From Copromyces sp. CBS 386.78 (lineage: Eukaryota > Ascomycota > Sordariomycetes > Sordariales > Sordariaceae), in the NCBI GenBank assembly GCA_030685235.1, contig MU839231.1, positions 1 through 64,000 of the forward strand: a DNA stretch of 64,000 bases, given 5' to 3'. How positions within the stretch are numbered: position 1 is the stretch's first letter; the number at the start of each line of letters is the position of its first letter. Shown in pieces: positions 12,007 to 22,822 of the stretch. The notes under the pieces are model-generated. The model saw only the letters and a list, made by a program, of their open reading frames with translations. It searched no databases and had not been told where the DNA came from. The translations under genes and the position numbers were made by a program.

Positions 12007-12521
12007 CGACAAGCCCATAACTGCGAAAAAGTCCGACAAGGGTCGTTGGCGAGCAAACTTGTCACCAGACCACGCAGGGAACAGTGGAAGCACGAGGAGC
12101 CTGGTTTACGCTTGAGTGGAATGACTGTATCAAAGAAGTCTTCAAATGCTCTGCAAACATGCTCAGCTGCATATCTACTCCTACCGAGCATTATGACTCT
12201 TGGTTTTTGTTTGGGTTTGTTATCACAGATTAAGCTTTTCCTTGTTCGCCGTTTGAGAACAACAGTTTGTTCTGACAGTACAAAGTACCACATATAAACA
12301 CTACACGGTCATATCTCAATAGTGTTCAGTTGAAGCTATTGCGCTGTCTTTGCCTACCTGTACATATCCTTTCTTTGAACCTGAGCGGCGGAAGATATAA
12401 TCTGGCAATCCACCAGCCCTCCTCGCCTTCAACAAAGGGCTCTCCCATCTAACATGTCCCTGTAAGGCCAATCTATAGCCCCAGTATATAACCCCTGTCA
12501 AGCTCTCTATTCATAGTGCGC
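12007..12521. other. Gene-free interval
   Basis: Nothing coding is recognised between the TGA of one family member and the start of the next. Confidence 0.45.
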
Positions 12522-13133
12522 ATGGTCTGTGGACGTGCTTCGAGAAGCCGTCGCGTCGACATTAAGTTGACGGGCTTCATTCAAGATCAGATTATACCTA
12601 ACCTAATCGCCTACGTTGACAACACTGGACGACGAAAGCTTTTAAGGCATCACGTCGAGGACAATGTGGTTGTCTGGTTCCCAGCATCCGGTCTGGGGGA
12701 ACTTGCGAAGTTTCAGTCCTGCGGGCTTGGCATTCTCCGCAACCTATCGACCTTCAGCCCATCGGACCTCACCAGGTTAACCCCTACCATCAACCCTAAC
12801 GGCAACCAACTGCCGGGAGCGTATGAGCCTTATGGCCACCATCAACCCCTCAACGGCCACCAGGTCCCTGACGCTCATCACCAACCCGGCGTTATCGTCG
12901 CCGACGGACAGCAAGCCGCTGTTGCTCCTCACGCTTAGTTTAATTACCCGGCCGTCCAGGCCCTATTTACAATCACACCGGCCATAGATAAGGAGGTTGT
13001 GACGCAAATTATCCGCAACGCTGCCACCATCCTCCACGCTGGCCACGAGAGACAATGCCGTGTCGCCAGCTGTATATCCCGTGCCTAGAAGGCAGGACTG
13101 CACGGCCGCTCGTGCCTTGAGCATCTGTCCTAG
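12522..13133 (+). pseudogene. Subgroup (iii) copy with three in-frame UAGs, probably decayed
   Basis: The frame encodes an N-terminus with HHQPLNGHQVPDAHHQPG and VIVADGQQ motifs, close to those of the 56679 gene. UAG at 12936-12938 replaces the Gln of that gene's HEQFHHPAVQ. The frame then carries AVQALFTITPAIDKEVV and CRVASC, the usual module UAG (13086-13088) and KAGLHGRSCLEHL. A third UAG at 13131-13133 ends it before the second half of the module, which is missing. The conserved hairpin UGCC/GGCA with loop UAGAA is perfect. I read this as a 3'-truncated relic overlapping the upstream region of the next gene. Confidence 0.6.
13082..13094 (+). other. UAG recoding hairpin (module site)
   Basis: Stem UGCC/GGCA, loop UAGAA. 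The UAG is at 13086-13088, in the position of the conserved Trp. Confidence 0.7.
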
Positions 13134-13305
13134 TGTGACTACTATCGTCATTCATCGACATTTTCCTCGGGTTATCTACTGGCTAGTGGAAGATATTGCT
13201 CGAGGAATAGCCCTAGCAAAGCAGCGCGCAGCTAGTCTCGTTGGAACGCACAACCAGGAGGCTACCGTCGCCCCTCCCCAATCAACAAACCCTTCTCGGC
13301 CGGCC

Positions 13306-13965
13306 ATGGGCGCCGCCAGTACCCGCCACCCTCTTCGACAGCCGGCTGTCATGGGCTCGACTCAAACGTCTGATCCCACGCCTACTTTCCAGTCACCGGT
13401 CACCCGGCACTCCGCCAGCCAGACCCTTCTTCCGCCATCGCCCGTGGAGTCCCACGAGTCGGCTTCAGCGTCCCCGAAGACAAGGCCACATAATCAGACG
13501 AAGGACCTGGCTACACCGTCCCCTTCTCCCACACCGTCGGCCACCAACGAAACTAAACCACCTCTCGAGATTCCCTACCTAGGAAAGATCTGCAACATCT
13601 GCGATTACGACTTTGTCTGGAAGAAGACGGCGGACCGTTGCTTTATGTGCCTCGAAAACAAACCAAGCGACCAGAAGATTGCCGAGATATTTCTGAGGGC
13701 CATGCGCGGCATCGACAGTTGCAGCAACTGTTACGGTGAGGCCAATCGAGGCAACGGCAGGCATTGTCGCGACTGCCATGAGAGGCAGAAGCTCAAAACA
13801 AAGAAGCACGCCGCCAAGATAAAGTCCAGGAGGGCTCGACAAGCTGCCGAGGCGTTGCTTGCGATGGTGGAGGGTCCTGCTCAGCTAGAGCTTTCTCAAC
13901 CTCACGGCGTCCAGTCTTACGACGCCCAACACTACGACGTCCAGCACCAGGGTGTCCAGATCTAG
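13306..13965 (+). CDS. Cys-rich zinc-finger-like protein, subgroup (ii), Trp-encoding copy
   Basis: The first ATG in the frame is 13306; the frame is open back to about 13060 without an ATG, so an upstream spliced exon is possible. About 95 low-complexity residues (S/T/P-rich) precede the module: CNIC, 12 residues containing FVWKK, CFMC, CSNCY, CRDCHERQKLKTKK and a basic tail. The Trp codon (13618-13620) is genomic. The C-terminus is a five-residue Q/H/Y repeat (GVQSY, DAQHY, DVQHQ). The frame ends at UAG 13963-13965, but the same repeat continues beyond it (NHSIQ, NHSV, HQHNQ, NHSFQ) with one more UAG at 13993-13995, up to UAG at 14098-14100. The natural end is therefore uncertain. Confidence 0.75.
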   Translation: MGAASTRHPLRQPAVMGSTQTSDPTPTFQSPVTRHSASQTLLPPSPVESHESASASPKTRPHNQTKDLATPSPSPTPSATNETKPPLEIPYLGKICNICDYDFVWKKTADRCFMCLENKPSDQKIAEIFLRAMRGIDSCSNCYGEANRGNGRHCRDCHERQKLKTKKHAAKIKSRRARQAAEALLAMVEGPAQLELSQPHGVQSYDAQHYDVQHQGVQI

Positions 13966-14100
13966 AATCACAGCATCCAGAATCACAGCGTTTAGCACCA
14001 GCACAACCAGAATCACAGCTTTCAGCACCAGACCAACCAACAATATGGACTTCGGGACTGTGAACAAGAAGACCACGGCCCGCATCATTCAAGTCACTAG

Positions 14101-15801
14101 GCACCATCGGGGTCATTACCGGCCGGTATTGCCAATGATTTCCACCACTTGTCAGCCACTAATTGGTGTGGGCAGTGAGCACCACTGGCCGGAGATGGAT
14201 TGATGAGGGGAGGAACTGAGGAGCTGAATGAGTTCTTTGGCATTAAGGATAATAATGTGAAGCTTGGACGCGAGGGAAAGGAAATCGAAAGCTTCTCAAG
14301 CACATTTGAAAGGCAACGCAACTGAGAGGGTACGTGCCCCACAATTACCCGGAGCAGGCACCCCACATTTCCCCGGCTCCCGGTCAGGGCCCCCACTATT
14401 TCCCGGATTACAGCGGCCCCGGCCCACAACACCACCTAGGCAACGGAGTTTACGGACAACAATGGTATTCTCGTCGTTCACAACGGCGGTATTGTCAACT
14501 TCGGTGGCGTCGTCACCGCTGCAAATACACCTACGGAGGCAATGGCTTCTCGGAATGCAGAGAAAACCAGTAACCGGGTTATCAGAACAACGAGGATATT
14601 CTGGAAGAGCAGGCCTAGTAGGGGGAACGTTGTTACAGCGAGGCAGTCGTGCGGGAAAAGAAGGTTGAGGCCAAGGTCTTGGCAGTGCGAGCTTTCTTTC
14701 CGGAGCACGCACGGGTCTACGTTTTGCTCTTTCCTCCCAGTCACGGAACACATTATCGGCAAAGCTCCTTGTGGTCGATGTTAAAGGCGAACTGGATCTA
14801 GCGATCTACGATAGAGGGCCGGTTTTCTAGGTTTTCTGGAGGGGAAACAAGTGTTTTGCCTGGGGGGTATCTTGGGGCATTGCTTGCTTGATTGTAAGGT
14901 CTGAGTGCAGACTACAACTTCTATAAGACATCTGGTACCTTTTTCTCCAAGGCCTTTCCTTCTAGTGGAAAGATCCTTTCTTTTTTTCCTATAGCAACCT
15001 CACGTTATTCTTTTTTTGTCTTTTCTTTTTTCCTTTTCGTCAATTTGGTCTTGCTCTCTCCTAGGTAAAGGCATCTCCAAATGTCGAAGTGATTATCCTG
15101 CCTGTCTGGTGAAAATGGTTGACAGTCTAGGACTCCAGGTCCTCCGTCGTCCAGGTCCGTTACAGTTGGGTATCATGCTCAGCTCTTGGCGTTAAAGTTC
15201 GTGCTTTAATTCGATAGGCCTACATCAGCGAAGGAAGTTCCTGATAAAGGAAAAAATAAGAGAAGACACTACCCGAATACACAACGGCTACGATGACATC
15301 ACATCCGAGCATACCACCCATCGATTCCCAATACCACCTTCAAGCAAAAGTACTGTCACTATCCCGAGTACCCGTGGTGCTGCACAAGCGAACCTTCGGC
15401 CTTCAGGTGCAAAAAGTTTCGCCAAGCTTCGAACATTAGATGGTCACAAACAGCTCAAGTCCCCAGTCGGTTCAGGTTGCTAAGGTAGGGCAGGAGCAGT
15501 GCGATATAATCAATACGTCCATTACAATACGTTGCCAATTTGCATATCCAAAGGGAAGGTACGCGGGCGATTCTGATTGGTCGTGATCACCTTTGCGTCT
15601 CGTCATTTTCTCCTGTTGCGCCGACTACCAAATCTCGCCGACCTTCAAACTCCCACCTTCTTCTTTTTTTCCTCTCCTGCAACTTCCGTACCCAAGTGCA
15701 CTTGCGTCAGTCGCAACGCCGCGATTGATCTTTTGCACAGGATACATTGTACAGACCGCGCCGAAACGCAAAGCAATCGCTAGACTCTTCGCTCCATCAT
15801 C
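14101..15801. other. Mostly gene-free, with a possible broken gene at 14334-14784
   Basis: From 14334 a frame reads as a P/Q/H/G-rich protein N-terminus (YPEQAPHISPAPGQGPHYF) for about 45 codons, then coding character moves to another frame (VVHNGGIVNFGG) that runs to 14784. This could be a frameshifted gene. No cysteine module is present. Positions 14985-15060 are pyrimidine-rich, and 15650-15800 resemble a leader to the next gene. Confidence 0.35.
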
Positions 15802-16738
15802 ATGGACGACTCGGACTGGTCGTTTGACGACTGGCTTAGTTCCGTACCTGATCTCAATATGCCTCCTATTTCCGCGGACGAGACGGCGAGTAGCCAACGC
15901 GACAATGAAGTGCTTTCTATATGCTAACAGTCTTTGGTTCCAGATTATCTTCGAACACGACATCGACGAGGACGAGGGTGTAGCCATCCAGAACGACGAC
16001 TCGACCGCCAGCGATGCGACAATCCAGTCTACCGAGTCGGTCGACAATTCCACCAAATACCTCTCGATCCCTAACGCAGCCTTCAAGCAAGCCGGTAGCA
16101 CGCCTTCTACGCTCACTCCGCCAGTACAGATGCCCCAAGTTATCTTGGAGACTGCGCACGCCAGTGCTCAGAATGTTGTAAGTTGGTCCACTGAGCCATT
16201 GGCGCCGCAACGCCGCGTTACCGGCAAGCAAAGAGTCTAGATATCTAACACGCCGGCCACTGATCTGCAGGACGATACCCACAATCACATCACTCATAGC
16301 AACAGTACTGCCCAGTCCGATTTCGACAGTAGCCCCGAGAACACTTTTATCCAGGTCGGTAACGACGCCGGTCCGCCGATTCACCAGACCGCGGGGGTCA
16401 TACTTGAGCCGATTGATTACGGCGTCAAGTGTGAGGAGTGCAAGGTTAACTCCATCTGGAAGCGCACCGCAAGCCTGTGCTTCGATTGCCTCTCAAACTC
16501 GCCCAGCCAGGCAATCCGCCAAGATGTTATCCGCCGGGCTTTAGCAGGCATCGGATCTTGCAGCTCCTGCTACAAGGCCGAGGACAATGGCGCCGACCGC
16601 CATTGTCGCCTTTGCACACAGCGACAGAGGGACAAGAACACCCGCCGCAAGGCCCGCAAAGCCAGGGACGAGACCTGGGCCCCGAAAGGCAAGACTAACG
16701 GACGCACCAAGACTTCGAAAGGTGCAAAGTCCAACTAG
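15802..16738 (+). CDS. Cys-rich zinc-finger-like protein, subgroup (ii), with introns
   Basis: Starts MDDSDWSFDDWLSS, an acidic N-terminus. A first intron ends at 15943 (branch TGCTAAC, acceptor CAG); its donor is unresolved, with GTACCT at 15844 keeping the frame. Exon 2 is acidic (FEHDIDEDEGV). A second intron spans 16178-16270 (GTAAGT, CTAAC branch, CAG) and restores the frame exactly. The last exon gives IDYGVKCEEC, 12 residues with SIWKR, CFDC, CSSCY, CRLCTQRQR, then a basic K/R/T-rich tail and UAG. The Trp codon at 16457-16459 is genomic. This is a complete Trp-encoding member that has no need for recoding. Confidence 0.75.
16178..16270 (+). other. Intron in the 15802-16738 gene
   Basis: Donor GTAAGT, branch CTAAC, acceptor CAG. 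Removing it joins the acidic exon to the cysteine module in phase 0 and removes an internal UAG. Confidence 0.75.
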
Positions 16739-17604
16739 CTCATAAGCCTCTGCATCGTCCTCCGGCGTCCAACGCCATTCTGCTTTCACCTGGGACATAT
16801 CGTTGCGCCAGCAATCGACGAAGGAGGTTTCATTTTGGTATGATGGGCAGACGAGTCGGCTAATTGCCATCAGGACGGTTCCGGCGAGCAAAGCGACATT
16901 GTTGTTTAGACACCATATAGGATGGCGCGGTTAACTCCGGAAGAGAGATGGTCCGTATCGCGGATTTTGAAGTTGGCCAAGCGATCTTCCAGAGGCCAAG
17001 AAGATTATCACGCACATAACAAGGGGCAGGGACACATGCCATTGCAGACAAGGCATTGGATCGTCGTCAACAAAACTTGGTGGATTGTCACTGGACACAC
17101 GTGGTCGAAAGACAAGGAATGCCATTAATGCAACATATGGCAACGATGGCCGATTGCGTCTACATATGCATGGAGAGACATCGCCGTAGGGCTACATACA
17201 GGATGCATAACTCTATAACAGAGGCTATGCAACGGCTTGGGCTTCGATTCTGATGTCCAACGAATTCACCCATCCCCAGAATGGGTATTCCCAACGGCCA
17301 TTGGAAGCGGCCCTTGCCGCCTTCAGAGCATATCGTCTGCAAAGTCAAAAACTACCCTAGGTCCCTTCTCTTTTATAGTTCGTCTTCAAGATTCTTCTTT
17401 GCTCATTTTAACTCTCGTTTCTGTGGCTGCTTTACTTCATAACGTCTTCTCATATAACAATAGGTCACGGAATACCTTTCTTGTGAAGCGGTATTACTGA
17501 CAGAATCGCGGAATAGATTGAGGAGGATCTTGCGACAGTTCAACAATAGAGACTCTGCACGCCGAACCCTTGGAACCTGCAGCGTAACGAATATCCCGTC
17601 AGCC
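16739..17604. other. Gene-free interval
   Basis: No coding sequence is supported here. Confidence 0.4.
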
Positions 17605-18391
17605 ATGCACCTGTCCCCCCTCCCCACGACTATTTCCGATGCGTATATCATTCGCCCGGCCGATCTACCCACCGGCCATCCCAAGTCCGGCATCGACGTA
17701 CAAAGCAATCAGCCTACAGTTCACCATGACCAGAACCATACCCCCACCCCCCTTCCAGCCGTTGGTTCGGGAAATACAGCTGCTAAGGCGCCGGTACTTA
17801 ATCCGAATTGATTACGGCGTCCCTTGCGAGGACTGTAGAGAGCAATCCATTTGTCGGCCTGGAACGGCTTTCTGTTTCGACTGCCTGGATAACTCGCCTA
17901 GCGAGAGACTTCGTCAAGAGGTCATCGCTCGCCAACAGCTTGGCATCTTGTCCTGCACGCAGTGCTACCATGAGGCCGACAACGGTGCTGGAAGACATTG
18001 TCAGGCGTGCCACTAGCGCCAAGTCGAAACGAACACCCGCGCCAGACAGAGGTGGGCAGCCGGCGAGACTTGGGTGCCCCGATACGTCCAGAATGGCGGC
18101 GTGCAAAAGCCAAAGTCCAACAAGCCCAAACGCTCATCAAAGGCCAGCCGCGAGGTGAAGCTTGCTGCGATCGAAAAGGGACTGACAGGCAGTAAGCTGT
18201 CCTGCTGTCGGCATCTTTCCTGTCATCAACGCCAGCCTGGCACAACGATGACATATGGGAGAGCCGATTTGACAGCGGGCTTTACAGATGAACCGGCAGG
18301 GAAAGTACGACGAGTGTCCACGGCGAGTAATGTCCATCTGGGTTGGGAATTTGGATACTTGCAGTGCGCGCCGCTGGCAGTTCCACTATAA
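17605..18391 (+). pseudogene. Decaying subgroup (ii) copy (frameshift, lost Trp, internal UAG)
   Basis: The nearest relative is the 15802-16738 gene. The N-terminal frame (from ATG 17605) ends VLNP, then one extra A near 17810 shifts the frame into IDYGVPCEDC. The module follows: CEDC, CFDC, CTQCY, CQACH. The conserved Trp is replaced by Cys. UAG at 18014-18016 stands where relatives have Glu or Gln before RQ. Similarity to the relative continues past this UAG (ETWVPRYVQNGG versus ETWAPKGKTNGR), so the frame was coding there. Frameshift, lost Trp and stop together suggest decay. Confidence 0.6.
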
Positions 18392-19565
18392 AACCGCGCT
18401 ATAACGACAGGAGACCCCGCTGTTCTGCTATTGCTTGGGCCGGGTTGCTCACCAACATCGCACGCTTGCACACATCCTTGCTGGGACGGGAGGAAAACGA
18501 GGCAAATGAAATTATGGGATTCTCAGAAGGTTTGGTTTGGGCTTGATTAGACGTCGGGCTGCTTGTTTCACTCAAGGATCCTAACACACAGTTGGTGGGA
18601 AGAGGGATGTGTTGGAGATAGTGCACCTCACTGAATCCTGTTACTATAGTGCATGAGCGCTAACAATTTGGCATAGGACCCACTTACATGACCACATCAC
18701 CTGGCCAGAACACCCGACACCATAGCTCAGCGGATTGCATGTTGGGTAAGAGCTGAGCCTTCCATCCACGAGCAACAATTCAAAGGACAACCTAACCGGA
18801 GCGAGCATCGGAGCTAGACAAGAGCCTGCCCTATTCCTCTCCGAGAGCGAGAATTCTCGATGCATGAAAGGAAAGCAGTTGAGACAGGGGATTGGTGGTA
18901 TGGAATTCAATCAATGAAAGGTTTCGCGAAGCAAGAGGTGACCAAGAAGAGATGAGTGCGCTGGTGGCCGAATTCTTCCCCTGTCCTCGTCACTTATTTG
19001 TCCTGGTTCTTTCTAGTTGCAACGTCTCAAGGAGAACCGAAGATGGGAACTCGAGAGCTGACCATTACAACAGGCCATCATCATGCGGAGCTGACCATCC
19101 GACTGGGAGCAGCGGGCCGGATCCCCAAAGAGGTTAAGCAAGTGCGTACCTGGTATTATAATGTCTTTGTGCCATCCCAGCCGGCACATTGGTCATCAGC
19201 AACCACGCCATCTCAACCTCAGCCAGACCCGAGCATGGTCAAACCGCTTGAAATGCGCTATCAACATCAGTGCTTCGGAACCATCTTCCAAGGTCTCCCT
19301 GGGGAAAACGTCGACGTTGTGGTCCACCGGAACATGCCGATTTGTACATCACTTCGATGTGATGGAGCAAAGGCCATGGCTTGTAGTTGAGCAGTCGAGA
19401 GTACATGACGTCTAACAGACGACGAGCTAGGAGATATCGGCCCACCATGTACGATGTACGTGAGTGCGAGCTTACGCTTCGCATCACTGGCTCCATTGGG
19501 GTCGGATGTGTTGGACTGTTGGTTATCTCTTGAGGGCAGGAAAATGGGCTTGGGTCGGCGGTCTC
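18392..19565. other. Gene-free interval or unrecognised gene
   Basis: A frame at 19043-19140 (MGTRELTITTGHHHAELTIR) looks coding-like and may belong to a small spliced gene, but I could not extend it convincingly. Confidence 0.3.
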
Positions 19566-20115
19566 AGTAAGCCCCCTTCTTGCGCAACGCGGCATTGGTC
19601 TGCTTGTCTGTGTAGCAGTCATGGCATAAGACGCCAATAAGCCTGTGCTGGCTTCCTTGCGGTAACAGCTGGAACAAGGATCCAGTCCAGCGGCTTCAAG
19701 GGCTCTAACAAACCTCCGTGCTTCTTCCGTCGTTGGAATCCCCATAATCAGAGTCATCTTCATAAGGATCATCATCGTTGGTACAGGTATCTTCGTCGCC
19801 GGAATCCTCATCATCGGAATCTTCGTCATTCGAGTCTTCCTCGCTGGGATCCTCCTCGTTAGGTACTAAGGTACTGTCGGGGTCGTCTAGAGACACGTCT
19901 TGCTCCTCATCCGCCACGTCAACATCTGTATTAGGCTCGTCTACGCTTTCGTTAGGGCGTAATCCCTGGATGATGCCCGGGTCTTGCTGACCGCAGACGG
20001 ACTATTGGCCAAACAGTCGAAGCACTGCCTCACAGCAGAGGTACCCTTTCGCTTCTTCCAAACCCCCGCCGGAGGACTGGGAACGCAGGGTGCGTAGACA
20101 CCCTTGTGCCGACTG
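19566..20115 (-). pseudogene. Degenerate subgroup (ii) copy with acidic insertion
   Basis: Reading from the right, the minus strand encodes CQGSRHKGVYAPC, a segment with VWKK (Trp codon at 20058-20060), then CFDCLANSPS, matching the neighbouring 20599-22032 gene. In the same frame but after about 190 bases come TTEEARRFVRALEAAG, CSSCYRKEASTG, and, after a frame change, LCHDCYTDKQT and TGA. The interval between the two halves holds three UAGs in the module frame and a strongly acidic D/E/S repeat in another frame (19705-19917). Either an intron was lost to recognition or the gene is broken. The frame change in the last Cys pair favours a pseudogene. Confidence 0.5.
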
Positions 20116-20598
20116 CCTTGGCAATGGCGACGTCTATCTCCCGTAAGGGCGTCGGTCTGGTAGTTTACCGGGTCGTAGGGGATATGAATTCCATCCGGTC
20201 TATTGTGGTCAGTATCGATTACGGTATCCCCTTGGTCGTGGACATCAGAGCTTATAGTGTATTTTCAACTTGTTGGGTATTGCTTTAGCTAAGGTACCTG
20301 GTCCATCTACAGGAAAGGCGCTCTTGAATTACCGATATACGGCCTATCATTGTTTCATTCTTCTGTCCAATCTGTTTTCCTTCCTCCATAGAGGTATTCA
20401 TGACATTGGGTTCTGTTGTCCACAGAGCCATCCAAGCTGTTGGACTGTGGGTTACGAATGTAGCGTGCTTTCTTTTTGTGATTGAGTTTTGTTTCTTTTC
20501 CTTCTTCCCTGACCTGATTCCTTTGCGCTCTATATTCTTCACGCTCTTCTCTCTTTTTTGTCTTGAATATTTTCAACCTGACCTGAGCCTCGAAAACT

Positions 20599-22032
20599 TC
20601 AATAGGCCCACTGGATGCTATCAGCTAGAACGGTGCCAACAGCACCGGCACCCGGGGCCGGACCCGGTCCGCCACCTCCCTCATCGCCCTTTGGCGGGCC
20701 ATCGCCGGGACCACCCCTGGGGACATGATGGACCGCGTCATCGCCCTCGTCCTTGTCCGCCGCCTTCTTCTGGCGCTTGCCGTTACCGCTCCTTCTCAAA
20801 GCTTTGTTGTGCTTCCCCATCACAAAACAGTCGTTGCAAAGACCGCCTTCGTCCCGGGCGTCTTTCCGAAAGCACTTCGAGCAGGGCACCCTCCCTGCGT
20901 CGAGGCGTGCGTCCATGCCATCACGAACGTCTTTCGGCGGTGGGTTTGCCAGACAGTCGATACAGGTCTTCACCTTCGAACTGCGCGGGTTCCATGTCCT
21001 CTTGGGAGGGTTGTGGATACAGGGGATGCCCTTCTTGCGCGATCCCTGACACTTCCGCACACGGCTGGCACCAGTGCCCAGCGTGGCCGGGGCCTGCCTG
21101 TTGGTGTGGGCTGATAGGGCCACTGGCTGAGGTGCGATGGGGAGGGCGTTGAATTGCCCCTGAGCTGGCAATGCCGCGGGCTGGGGCACAACGGGGAGGG
21201 CATTGGACTGGCCTGACAGGGCCGCAGGCTGGGATGCAAAGGGGAGAGCGTTGAAGTAGCCCTGTGCCCCTGTCAGACCGCTTTGACCCTGGTGGCTGTT
21301 CGCGTTCGGCTGGAGATTCTGGTTCGCGCCATAATCGCTGTTGCTGATAACACCATGGCCGATGAAGGAATGATTGCTGGCAGCGCGATGGATGCTGCTG
21401 TTGAGATCACCGTTGCTACCGGGATAGTTCGTGCCGGTAGCATATGGCTCGAAACTGCTAGGATAGCTACCATCGCCCAAATAGCCTCTGCCGCTGGGGT
21501 AGCTGTTGCCGGTGGGATAGCTGTTGCCGGTGGGATAGCTGTTGCCGGTGGGATAGCTGTTGCCGGTGGGATAGCTGTTGCCGGTGGGATAGCTGTTTCC
21601 GGTGGGATAGCTATTTCCGGTGGGATAGCTATTTCCGCTGGGATAGCTATTGCCGGTAGGATGGATGGTTCCGTTGGGATAGCCGGCGCTGCTGGGATGA
21701 TTGTTGGCAATCGCATAATTGTTGTTACCAGTACCATGCTGTGCAGCGCTCATCGGATACCGCAGGTGATTACCATCACCGCGCACCGTGGGAGGGCCGA
21801 CAGTTGGCACAGATGGCCTTTGGGCGTTCTCGCGGAGAGGAAGGTCCACATTCTACGCGGACAATCCTGCTCCCTGAGGGCCGGCAAAGATGGCGCCTTG
21901 GACCTGATTGTTCGTGAAGGTGCCAATCAGTCCTGGAAAGACGATGTTGTCTTGAGGGGGAGAGTGATCTTGGTTGTCGTCTTCCACATCCACACGCGCT
22001 TTACCAGCGCCAGTACGTGGTGGACGCACCAT
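20599..22032 (-). CDS. Cys-rich zinc-finger-like protein, subgroup (ii), with upstream in-frame UAG
   Basis: The ATG at 22032 opens MVRPPRTGAGKARVDVEDD. After 59 codons comes UAG (21853-21855), and the same frame continues 417 codons to TGA with no alternative ATG close by. The central part is a disordered N/S/Y/G-rich region containing a six-residue tandem repeat, PTGNSY, then A/Q/P-rich repeats (ALPVVPQPAALPAQ). The module near the C-terminus reads CQGSRKKGIPC, a segment with RTWNP (genomic Trp at 20992-20994), CIDC, CSKC, CNDC and a basic tail, GNGKRQKK. The UAG lies in the loop of a six-base-pair hairpin, suggesting it too is recoded. If not, the functional start would lie downstream. Confidence 0.65.
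21483..21675 (-). repeat. 18-bp tandem repeat encoding PTGNSY
   Basis: About ten near-identical 18-bp units with mostly silent or single substitutions (PTGNSY, PSGNSY). The unit keeps the frame, so length polymorphism between strains is likely. Confidence 0.85.
21844..21862 (-). other. UAG hairpin outside the cysteine module
   Basis: On the coding strand, stem GUCCGC/GUGGAC (one G-U pair) encloses loop GUAGAAU with the UAG at 21853-21855. Confidence 0.5.
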
Positions 22033-22822
22033 GGTGTTGTGCCGGGACGTCGACAGGGCTAGAATCAGGAGGTAAAGGACTGAATGTCCTAGTATGCAGT
22101 GTTGTGTTGGGTGCACACAATTCGGGAGCAAAAAGGTGGTGTTCGGATTATGTGGTGAGATAGGCGAAGTTGACGTGAGGTGGGTGAATGAAAGACGAAG
22201 CGAAGTACCTAGAGGTAGGTAACGAATCTGTGCGAATCCAGTCGCATGTGGTCGGCCAGGAAACCGCCCAAGGCAAGGAAGGCAAGACTTACCAGTGAAC
22301 GGAAAAGTTGAGAAATTCAGATATTCCGGAAATGGTCTAGCCTGCATCCGTTTTTGCACTCGCTAGCGCCCAGTCCCGAGTTTGATGCTCCCTTCTTGGT
22401 TGCTCGAAGGGAGAGAGCGGCTCCATTCCTCACAACCTGGGTACCGCAATTCTTTGGTGTGTGTAACACCGTGTTCGGATATGCCTGCTTTTGTGTTAGC
22501 TCGGATACATTATGGCCTTGAACAGCCACACTGACCTCGGATCCTGGTGGGGGCGTTGATTGCGAGTGCCGCAAAAGCAAGAAGCTGATCTCCTTTCACT
22601 TCTCCATTCACCTAGTCGTCATTGCCCTGCTTTGATTTGCGATTGTCGGACTCCACATGGCATCATTTGCATCTACCAGTGGCAACTCTTTTATATCTAG
22701 GACACCGTCCGCTTTCCTCTTTCCATTTGATGACCGAGAGGTACCTACATCCACAAATCGTTTTTATAAAAACCCAACCCAACAGAACGGATCAATTCCT
22801 ACCTAAAATTGCATTGCACAAT
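22033..22822. other. Divergent intergenic region
   Basis: Lies between the minus-strand gene ending its 5' side at 22032 and the plus-strand gene starting at 22823. It probably contains both promoters. No coding sequence is supported. Confidence 0.45.
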
